Source: Pagrus major
Taxonomy: Eukaryota; Chordata; Actinopteri; Spariformes; Sparidae
Direction of reading: 5' to 3'
NCBI RefSeq assembly: GCF_040436345.1
Contig: NC_133238.1
Span: 11,672,126-11,736,125, forward strand
Length of the DNA stretch: 64,000 nt
Of the stretch, positions 10,702 through 19,885 are shown piece by piece; the stretch's first letter is position 1, and the number at the start of each line of letters is the position of its first letter. Made by a program: the position numbers and the translations under genes. The notes beneath the pieces are model-generated. The model made no database searches. It saw nothing but the letters and a program-made list of their open reading frames with translations, and had not been told where the DNA came from.

Positions 10702-13524
10702 ATGAAGATTCGTGTGGTCCAGATCTGGGGTTTCCTGATGACCGTTTTGGGATGGATCTTCGTGGCCTGCACTATGGCCATGGAGGGCTGGAAGATCACC
10801 TCAATCGGGGGCATGGGGGGCTCCTCCATCATCAAGGTGGCCTGGTACTGGTCCAGCCTGTGGAGATCCTGTTTTACAGACTCAACTGCCGTCAGCAACT
10901 GTTACGACTACCCTGTGCTTTGGTCTGTGGAGGGTAGGTGACACATTTTCCTCCCTATCCAACAAACAGTCTAAACTGTTCAGTCGAGGGCTCCACTGAC
11001 ATCTAGACTTGATGTCTTATTTGTGTCTCCAGGCTCCATCCAGATAGTGCGAGGCCTGCTGATGGCAGCTCTTTCCCTGGGCATGCTGGGCTTTGTGCTC
11101 AGTCTGTTGGGGATGGAGTGCACCTTCATCGGGGGAAAAGACAGATCAAAGTACAAGAAGATCTACGCTGGTGGATGGTGCCACATAATCAGCGGTAATG
11201 TCTAGTTTTAATGAGAGGACAGTCAGCAGATATATGTACAACCTGTACACGTAAAGTGTTTCAGCCAATTACATCTTGCTGCTATTTGTAGTCACCAGTA
11301 TCCAAGGTTTTTTTTGTTTTCTTGTCTCTCAACATGATTTTTCTCTTCAGGTGCGCTGTCCATATCAGGGTACGGTGTTTATGCACAGTATGTCTCCGTA
11401 GAATACTTCAACCCCGACTTTGACGGACTGAAGTAAGTCAAAAGGCGTACATTTAACTATTTAACCTGAAGGACCAACTTAAACGCGTCTCTCACAGTCT
11501 CTGTTTCAACACCAACAGGTACGACCTCGGCACCCCGATCTTCCTCGGCTGGGTCGGCTCGTCCTTCCACATGGCGGGCGGTTTCTTCTATCTTTGGTCG
11601 GTGTGTAAGCCGCTCTGTGGGGGAGAAGTCACGTGAGTACACACACACACGTCGTCTTTGTTGTAACATGTCAGTGGAAGTGTATAAATAACTTCACTCT
11701 CCACTTCCTCCAATAAATACCAGCGTTCAGTGTGCAGATGCTCATTATGGGTACACTCCCTCTCACCTCGTAATATAACCCTGAGGCCATTGGAGTAAAC
11801 AGAGGTCTGGTGTTTTAAAAGCTGTCTTGAGTACACGAGGAGGGGAAGGAAAAAAACAATGCTGTGGATTAAATTTAGCACCAGAAGGAGCTCAGAGATT
11901 TTAAATCTACACCAGTGCTGCAGCTCACTCTTATAACACATCATTTTCCAGCTTTACCTTTAAACTTTTTCCAACTCCTCAGTCTCAAACCTCTTTTACA
12001 AGCTAATTTCATGTAACATAACCAGAACAACATCCTGCTACAACATAGCAGGAAAATTATTGATAGTGCTTATGTCATGCGTCTGGTTTGATTGACAGCT
12101 TGACATCAGCTAGGCTGCAAAACAAATCCAAAGTAGCCCTCAAGAAAGAGTTTGACATTTTGGGAAATATGCTTATTGGCGTTCTTGTCAAGTGTTAGAT
12201 GAGAAGGTCGATACCGCACTCAAGTCTATGCTCTAAAAATGAAGCTAGAGCTATCGGCGAATTAGCTTAGCTTAGCATAAATATTGCAAACGTAGGGGAA
12301 ACAGCTAGTCTGGTCCTGTCCAGATGTAACATTATCCGCCTACAAGCAAGTACTAAAAGTCAGGTAGGCAGATTTTGTTACCGCTAGATTTTGCTATGCT
12401 AGCTGCTTCCTCCTGTTTCCAGTCAGTATGCTAAGCTAGGCTAACCAGCTGCTGGCTTAAAAATAAATAAAAGATATGATAGTGTTGTTGGACTACAACC
12501 CAAATAGTTGTTTTTCTAAAATGTTGATGATGGTCTTCTGGTGTATATTTTTTAGCGCATACATTTGCTTGTTACTGGAAAGTGTTTGAGTTAAATGCTA
12601 ATGTCAACATGCTATCATGCAAATGCGCTAAAGCTAACATACTAAGGTTTACCATTTTTTGTTATATTAGTTTAGTTTTAGCTTAGAGTTTAGCATGCTA
12701 GCATTTGCAAATTTGCTCTGAATGCAAAGCAAAGCTAAGGCTGATGGGAATGCCACGAGTACTGCAGGTATTTAAAGGTCCGGTGTGAAGGATTTAGAAG
12801 CTGAAATGGTATAAAATAGTCGTAAATATGTTTTCATTATTGTTTAATCACCTGAAACTAACAATCGTTGTGTTTTTGTTACCTTAGAATGAGTTTTCCT
12901 CTTACTCGGAGTCTGCTATGCTAGTTTCTACAGTAGCCCAGAATGGACAAACCAAATACTGGTCTAGAAAGAGAGGGAAGGTTGAGACGAGGGGTATTCA
13001 GTTGTTTGTAATCAACAGCCTCAACTAGGGGAATTTGTAATGGGGGTTCAGCAGTCTCGTCATGTTTGACAGTAATGCATCTCTCTCTCTCTCTCTCTCT
13101 CTCCAGGATAATCAACGTCCAGCCACTACCAGATCCTGAGACGAACAAGTCCACCACAGCTCTGTCCACGGTGTCCGGCATCACCTCCAAGACCAAAGTG
13201 TCCTCCATTTCCGAGCTGTCGTCCAGGTCTGAGCGCTCAGACGTGTCCGGCATTTCCTCGACATCAGAACGTACATCAAAATCTGGACGCACAGTCAAGT
13301 CGGGGCGGTCATCGAAGACTGGGCGAACCACCAGGTCTGCAGGGTCTGCGGGGTCCAGGTCCGGATCAAGCTCGGGGTCAGGGTCAGAGTCCGGCCTCTC
13401 GTCGAGGTCAAGCGTATCAACTTTGTCTGAGTCGAGGAGCAGCGGCAGCAGCCGGACGGTGTCATCGTTGTCGGGAAGTTCGAGGAGCGAGACTACGCCG
13501 TTCATCAAAAACTCTTATATTTGA
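10702..13524 (+). CDS. cldn10-like: Claudin-10-like protein with long Ser-rich tail (paralogue 2)
   Basis: Four-pass claudin, 335 residues by my model. Exons are 10702-10933, 11033-11194, 11351-11432, 11519-11632 and 13107-13524, all with GT-AG introns and phases 1, 1, 2 and 2. The first loop has EGWKI, SLWRSC and a second Cys at normal spacing. The exon 2 product keeps the conserved Arg (IVRGLLMA) and the GMECTFIGG loop. Exons 1-4 encode an ordinary claudin core (about 197 residues). Exon 5 encodes an unusual 138-residue cytoplasmic tail with about 48 serines, many Arg, Gly and Thr, and repeated S/T-K-S/T-G-R-S/T units, ending KNSYI. Most claudins total 210-250 residues. The tail is probably disordered and could be multiply phosphorylated (inference). 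Intron 4 holds two MITEs and a (CT)11 tract just before exon 5. The paralogue letter is unassigned. Confidence 0.93.
12142..12470. repeat. Palindromic MITE in intron 4 of paralogue 2
   Basis: The left end has 'gtttgacattttgggaaata' and 'ttagatgagaaggtcgatac'. The middle has 'ttagcttagcttagcataaa', and the right part has 'atgctaagctaggctaacca'. The two halves are imperfect inverted copies of each other. It is the same family as 39414-39812 and is non-coding. Confidence 0.7.
12774..13050. repeat. MITE with 'AAAGGTCCGGTGTGAAGGAT' end
   Basis: It starts with a terminus typical of a very common perch-like fish repeat and includes 'agtttctacagtagcccaga'. It fills most of the last 330 bases of intron 4 of the second claudin gene, up to the (CT)n acceptor tract. 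The recognition is from memory and the right boundary is uncertain. Confidence 0.6.
13081..13102 (+). repeat. (CT)11 microsatellite serving as polypyrimidine tract
   Basis: Eleven CT units end four bases before the acceptor AG of exon 5 of paralogue 2 (exon start 13107). The repeat therefore provides the 3' splice-site pyrimidine tract. Confidence 0.85.
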
Positions 13525-14158
13525 ATAATTGTGAGTCATTTTGTGAATAAATGTGACGGACTGAGGATCTGATACTTGTCTATTCAATCATAAGTCTGTG
13601 GTGAAAGCAAATTCAGTGACGTGTGTTTTGTATTAATAAAAACTGTCTTGTTTTAACAGTTCTTGCTGTTTATGTTTATCCTCGATAACGTGTTAAAACT
13701 ATAACTCCCACTAAGACACAATATACATTCACTCAATATGACAAACTGAGGCCCACATCTATTTCTAGCAGAACTGTCGGCCTTTGAGTGACCATTTAGA
13801 CGACAAATAAAACATCAGCAGGCTGATCAGGTCTGGTTGACAGTAAACAGGGTCTGCTTTCAAGCCTTCACACAAACACACAAGTAGCTGCAGTGAGAGG
13901 ACTGCAGGTCTTCGGTTTTAATGTGAAACCCTAGTGGATTTTATTTTTTTTAAATTACCAGCGGACTTCTTCCATTGCGAGGTAAGAGGGCAATAAAAAC
14001 CCTTCACAACTGGCATTAATGTTCAGCTAAATGTTTGTTTTAATCCTATTAGACTTCAGTGCAGTATTGTAGATGCATTCAATCACAGTGAACCAGTTCA
14101 GTCACTATTTGGAGTTCACTGGTGAAGGCTCTTTGTTTTTTTTTACCGGAGTGAAAAG
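13525..14158. other. Short spacer between claudin paralogues 2 and 3
   Basis: This holds the 3' UTR of the second claudin gene and the promoter and leader of the third. The gap between stop and next start is only about 630 bases. No distinct TATA box was identified. Confidence 0.5.
13546..13551 (+). other. Polyadenylation signal AATAAA
   Basis: The canonical AATAAA begins 22 bases after the stop codon of the second claudin gene. A further AATAAA-containing stretch lies about 90 bases downstream. The 3' UTR is therefore likely very short. Confidence 0.5.
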
Positions 14159-15521
14159 ATGTCCAGGAGCCTGGCTCAGATCCTGGGCCTGCTGCTCTGC
14201 ATACTTGGCTGGAGCTTTGTTGGATGCACCCTTGTCGTGGGCCACTGGAGGTAAGCAAATAGGTACGGTGGTCCTAAAGGTCAAAACTAATAATAACCAA
14301 TTTCCATTTTTTCCCCTGTCTGTCTAGTTTTTCTTTTAGAGAAATGCTATTGAGTTGAATAATGGGAAAAGTAGGACCAAGTGTTTTTGGAGCTTGATTA
14401 AAAACTTGACTTGACTAAATATGTTTGACATACTCCAGATGTATCCTGGTAGTTGTGGTAGGCAAAAAGGTCCAAGACTGTAGAATACAATAGTGAATGA
14501 GTTTTTGTATTTTCTCATTCGAGGGTGGCTCAGCTGGAGGATCAAGCAGCCTCCTCTATAGTGGCAGCACCTTGGTACTGGTCCGACCTGTGGAAAGACT
14601 GCTATGACAACACTAACTCTGTGGTGAACTGTGTAAACTTCATGGTGCTGTGGGAAGTGAAATGTAGGTACACTGACAAATCATCCTTTGATTCTGTTGA
14701 AGTCAGTCACAGGAAGAATGTACGATTTAGATTTGTTCGTGTGTTATCAGCGTACATCCAGGTGGTCCAGGGGCTCCTGATTACCGGCCTCTGCCTCGGC
14801 TTGATTGGCATAGTGCTCACTTTTCCTGGACTCGAGTGCACAAACATCGGCGGAGACCGGAGAAGTAAAGACGGGATGTTAATAACAGCCTCTGTGCTGC
14901 ATCTGGTCGGCTGTGAGTGTGACTTGTTTGGATTTAACTAACCTCTGAGCTTTTCAGAACATCTACCCACTGGTCTGTCTTGTTTCTATCTCCATGTGTC
15001 ATCGGCTTTCCCTCATGCAGGCGTATCAGGCGTGGCTGCTTATTGTTTATACATAAACAGAGTGGTTGGAGCTGTTTTGCACAGAGAAGCAGATCCATCA
15101 AAACTGAGGTAATATGCGGCCTCTGAATAACCCTCACGAGAGGGTAGATGTGAGTAAACACAAGACAGAAACCAATTTTAACTGTTGTCTCCTCAGCTAT
15201 GAAATGGGACCAGCCCTGTACCTCGGCCTGGTGGCGAATTTCCTCATTTCCCTCGGCTGTGCTGCTCACTGTGCGACTGCATGCAGAGTTAAACACCCAA
15301 AAAGGTTTGTGAATGTAACACTTCACCTGCCTCACTCATGTATTACTGCTGGATCTGACTGGATACAATACTCTCTCTGCAGCAGACAGCCCATGGATCC
15401 CTTTATCTGTGAAAAAGGAGAAGAGAAAGAACTGTTAAGTGGAAGAAAACACATCTGTGGACCAGCAAAAATGTCCAGCGACGTCTTTCCCTACAAGATG
15501 GTGTCTGTTGTGACTGTGTAG
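14159..15521 (+). CDS. cldn10-like: Divergent claudin-10-like protein with extra intron (paralogue 3)
   Basis: Compact claudin gene, 242 residues by my model. Exons are 14159-14250, 14524-14663, 14751-14912, 15021-15108, 15197-15304 and 15383-15521. The first two sum to 232 nt, the exact size of the single first exon in paralogues 2 and 4, so the 273-bp intron at 14251-14523 is extra (phase 2, inside the codon after GHW). The first loop keeps W, DLWKDC and the second Cys. The usually conserved Arg at the start of membrane segment 2 is replaced (VVQGLL, Gln84). Exon 4 of the model is 88 nt instead of 82. Membrane segment 4 lacks the usual Gly-Trp. The tail is short, Lys/Glu-rich and ends VVTV. 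Exon 6 has tandem acceptors (cagcag), so one residue may vary. It looks like the fastest-evolving member of the array. Confidence 0.9.
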
Positions 15522-16664
15522 CACTTCAGATTCGGATTTTGTAATTATATGTCTACATAGAAATGTTATCAATACGACCTTTAACTTAGTAACAGCTTCA
15601 AAATCACTGATTTGTAAAAGGGAGAACAGTGCGTCCTTTATTCCTACTCTGCGTACTTAATGCCCTTTCTTGCACTGTGTGGTTTGGGTTAAGCTCGTAT
15701 GATCTTGTGTAATGCTTTACGGGTTAACGCTTTATATTAAGGTGTTTGAAATAAGCATTAGCTAACAGGTAAAAACAAGTTATTTAAAAAGCTTATTACA
15801 ATTACTAAATGCTAATTAGATTATATACGTGTTTCTGATAGTTGGAGTCTATAGTTGGATTATAAGCACTAAAAGGAAAACCTTTACAAAGCTTTTTGTT
15901 GCTCTATTAACACAGATACATGCTAATTCTTATTTCTTAAAACAAATACGAGGCAGTATATCACCAGAGTAACGGCTAATGGTAGCTGCCCTTAGTTAGT
16001 TAGCTTAGTTAGCCATGCAGCTAGCGGTCTGGGCTGGATGCATTGGTGTTTACACCACTAGAACGAGAGAGGCCGGGGCTAGCTGGTTAGCATGCTAACT
16101 TCAGTAGATATCTCTGCAATACAATACAGAAACGTCATAATGTCAGCATTTTATCAAGTGTGACTGGTTTTCAAATCTAAAGTATAAAAATAAATTTTGC
16201 AAAAAAATAAATAAATGACCAAATCAGTCATGTATTTACAAAAATAAACAATGTAAAACAGCTGCTTTGTTAATTTTTTTTACTATTAGATGTTGTGCTT
16301 GTTTGTAAGTTGTTCTGGAGGCTCTTGACCATCTTTAACAGCTCAAAACACAAACAAAATATTGTTTCATCAGCCTGAAACTTCAGCCTTATTCGTGTAA
16401 TCAACAATAATTTATTGTCATTAGTCAGATTAGTAGCCTGATCCAGCATGACGTAATCCTTCACCCTTTCTGCCTGAGGTCTGGGAACATGAAGGATGCT
16501 TACTGGGCAAAACCATCTCAAAGATAAGATGAGACAGAGACAGACATCAGCAACTACACAGAGGGAGAGCTCAGTCCAGTTTCCCACAGTGAGAAGTTGT
16601 TCAAACTTGGATGTTACTCTCGATATTCAACAGATCTTGGTAGTTTTTAGGAGCAGAACTCACC
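15522..16664. other. Spacer between claudin paralogues 3 and 4
   Basis: The first few hundred bases are likely the 3' UTR of paralogue 3. A MITE relic lies at about 15950-16115. AATAAA-like words cluster near 16185-16216. The leader of paralogue 4 starts somewhere after about 16500. No other gene is evident. Confidence 0.55.
15950..16115 (-). repeat. MITE relic (GCTAGCTGGTTAGCATGCTAAC family)
   Basis: This is an inverted copy of the element at 32805-33105. Shared words include 'tatcaccagagtaac', 'ggtgtttacacc', 'gctggttagcatgctaactt' and 'gatatctctgca'. Confidence 0.65.
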
Positions 16665-18012
16665 ATGAAGTACAGGACGGTGGTGATGTACATGGAGATC
16701 GGCTGCTTCGTCTCCTGTCTGTGCGGCTGGATCCTGGTGTGTTCCACTCTTCCCACCGAGTACTGGACTTTCTCAGAGGTGGGCAGCATCGTGCTGACCA
16801 CCTCCAACTACTACTCCAACCTGTGGAAGGACTGCATCTCAGACACCACGGGGGTGTCCGACTGCAAGGATTACCCTTCCATGCTGGCGCTGCCTGGTAG
16901 GATAATCTGAAAACTTTGTTGTTTACGGTCTTTTATTTATTTTACAGCCATCGAATAAGTAAACAACTAACAGACAGCATCTTTTTGGCTACTGATAAAT
17001 ATTTTCTACCCAACCTGGATACCACTTATCATATATATATTCATATATATGTGTGAATTGGCCTGAAACGTGTGAGATCAGATGTCTGACGGTCCCTCAA
17101 ATTAGTTACATTGATTTATCGCTCTTGAAAATGTGTTTTTATTGTTTCATCTTTGGCTACATTGAAGTTTCACCTGTTTTCTTTCAGCGTACCTACACGC
17201 CACCAGAGCGCTCGCCGTCTGTGCCGTCATCACCGGCTTCTTCGGTGGCGTCCTCACGCTCATCGGGATGAAGTGCACTAAAATAGGCGGATCAGAGATT
17301 GCGAATGCCAGGGTGACCTTCGCAGGCGGTATAACCTACCTAGTGTCAGGTAATTAAATACATTTCTTTCAGGAGTTTAACCTTTTGTAAATGTTGCGCA
17401 CTCAGGATGTTTAACGTGAGGTATGTTTTCTGTTAGGATTCTGCGGTATGATCACCTACTCATGGTGGGCCAACAGAGTCATAACAGAATTCTTGGATCC
17501 ACATTTCAGGGCACAGAAGTGAGCACTTTTGTATTGTTCTCAAAATAGTGACAACAAAATCCAGTAAAACACACCATAACTCTCGATGTCCCTCTATACC
17601 TGCTGTTCAGATTTGAACTTGGAGCTGCTATTTTCATTGGCTGGGGAGGCTCCATCCTTCTCCTCTCTGGAGGGACGGTGCTGACGTACTTCTCTGGAAA
17701 AGAAGGCCTACCATCGAGGTATGAATATTTCACTTTAACTGTTATCATATATATATTTCTGACTGAAAAAACAGTAATTTCATGAGTCGAGAAATTGAGA
17801 TAAACGACTTCACCATCAATGTCAGCAGTTCTTCAAAAGGGCCACGGAGACCGGCCACATATGCCACCGCCAGGACCCGACGGACCTACATGCTGCCCGG
17901 CTCGTCCAGAGTGACTCTGGTGCCGCCGCTGTTTTACGAAGGCAGGAAGAGCCGGGCAACAAGAGCGACAACGAAGACCGGTCGGACCTTCAGCAGGGAC
18001 AGCTTCGTCTGA
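16665..18012 (+). CDS. cldn10-like: Claudin-10-family protein with basic tail (paralogue 4)
   Basis: Four-pass claudin, 273 residues by my model. Exons are 16665-16896, 17188-17349, 17437-17518, 17611-17718 and 17775-18012, all GT-AG, with the family phases 1, 1, 2 and 2. The start is in a good context (caccATGa). The first loop has EYW, NLWKDC and SDCKDYPSMLALP, close to paralogue 1. The exon 2 product has HATRALA and GMKCTKIGG. The exon 4 product has KFELGAAIFIGW. The 79-residue last-exon tail is Arg/Thr/Ser-rich (TKTGRTFSR near the end) and ends DSFV, a class I PDZ-binding terminus expected to bind ZO-type scaffolds. Intron 4 is only 56 bp. The two groups, paralogues 1 and 4 versus 2 and 3, suggest successive tandem duplications. 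The paralogue letter is unassigned. Confidence 0.94.
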
Positions 18013-19520
18013 GCCGGAGGTCCAACTCTGAGCTGAGACAGTGACTTTTAAGACTTTGAAGGAATAGTTTGACATTTTTGGAAACACACTAATTTGCCTA
18101 CTCTTTTACTCTCACTGTAACCATGGTCACCAAATCTCATCTTTCCAGATTTTGCAATATGTGTTGTTATTTTTGTATGTATTTATAGCAGTTCTTTGTG
18201 TTTCATCAGAGAGCATCGACTGTCTCTTGATTCCTTCCTGTCTAGCTGCATTCTTTGTTGTTTTGAAACAGGCTCAAAGGTTCGTTATAAAAGAGAAGAA
18301 AACAACTGGTCATAACGCAGCTTGACAGCATCAAATCATGTGATACGACTCTGTTTACAAATCTGTGCAAAATTAAAACATGCTTCATGAATCATCTGCA
18401 GTTCAGCAAAATATTTATGTAGTATCTGTAGTATCATGACTGATCATTGGCCAAGATATAACCCTGATGAAGGTAAGACAGTCAGAAATGTTGTGGTAAA
18501 TAAAGATACACCTGTTAATATAAATACATTCAAAAGAGAATACTTTTACTTCTATGGCAGCACTGACTGTTCTCCTAACACAGCTGTCGCAATGCTGCCA
18601 GGACAGGAAGCCATCACAGCTGTTGCTCCCAATAAAAACCCAGTTCCTCATATTACACATCAGTTTCTTGGCTGAAGTAGCCAATAAGAATGAAGCACTG
18701 GTACTGTGGGTTTTATGTCTGCTATCCAACAGCGTGTTACTAATAAGTTACACACGGAGGTGGTGTTGGAAGTATTCAGATTATTTACTTATAAATGTAA
18801 AGCTAAAACTACAAAAGTACTTGATTTGAAGTATTCAAAAGGATCGTTACAATTTATGTACAAATATATAAGCAGCATTTTAATGTTGTTGGTCGAGGTT
18901 CAGGTGCATGTGTGCATATAACAGCTATTAAATAAATGTAGTTCAGTAAAAAGTACAGTATTTCTCTCAAAATCATAGAGATCATATACAGAAACGACTA
19001 ATAATATGAATTGCTTTTTAAATAAAAGTACTGACCATACTGATTCGACACTTTAAAAATTAAGTAGTTTTTAAACATTTTTTCAGTAACCTTATTAGAT
19101 TGTTTACCCCCAAAATGTTAAGACAACAATGAAAATGTTTTGTTGTTGAAGAAGTTTAATTAATGCTCTTTATAGGCTGTTTTGGAATTGCAAATGCTTA
19201 TTAGTGTCAAGGGCCACAACAGGAACTTTCATAGGAAGAACAAATAAAATCTGCAGCAGGTTTATTTAGGAATCATTTACTGTCTTGAATTGTGTGCAGC
19301 AATTTATCTTGAACATGCTTATCTGTCTTTCTTTTTACAAACATGATGATTTTTAACATAAAGGTTTTATTGCACAGTTAGCCGACTTGACTCCTTTAAG
19401 TCTTGTATTGCTGAAAGTGACGATCATCTTATTAAACCAAAGTGTGAAGAAACAATTCTTTGACATTTGTTAGAAATCAGATTTTCAAGATTTTCAACTT
19501 TGTAATCCACAAAGAAATCT
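18013..19520. other. Convergent spacer between claudin array and dzip1
   Basis: This holds the 3' UTR of paralogue 4, including a partial MITE end at about 18058-18110 (ggaatagtttgacattttt). ATTAAA at 18372 and AATAAA at 18499 are possible polyadenylation signals. The remainder is AT-rich with no coding evidence. The gene on the right is transcribed towards this spacer. Confidence 0.55.
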
Positions 19521-19526
19521 TTTATT
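19521..19526 (-). other. Candidate dzip1 polyadenylation signal
   Basis: TTTATT on the + strand is AATAAA on the - strand. It lies about 360 bases past the dzip1 stop codon at 19886-19888, giving a plausible 3' UTR length. Confidence 0.4.
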
Positions 19527-19885
19527 TGTATAAATATTTTCTTTACAAAATCACATCTCATTGCTCCATTTGACACGTGAAGACGTTATAAAATTTGATG
19601 TACAAAGCTTTTACACAAGCTACATATAGTATCTCATTTGGAGTGTGGGTTACATTTCATTGAATATACAAAACAGAATCTATTTAAAAACACTGAAAAG
19701 GTCTAAGGCGAGGAAACAAAGGATTGGCACAAGGTGCGAGGTGAGACTACTTGATTAGAAAACCATTTGATAACCCTTTGTGAAGTATTGCTGTGTCTGT
19801 ATTATAGCTTCCATATGATAAAAGTATAAAATATGGCTACTTGGCGAGGTCTTTGTGTCTGTGCGTCACCTGATCAGCTGTAGTG

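Noticed and set aside
12921-13508. 195-codon - strand frame
   Set aside because: It is the antisense shadow of the Ser-rich last exon. Its Asp/Pro-rich composition is the reverse reading of Ser/Arg codons.
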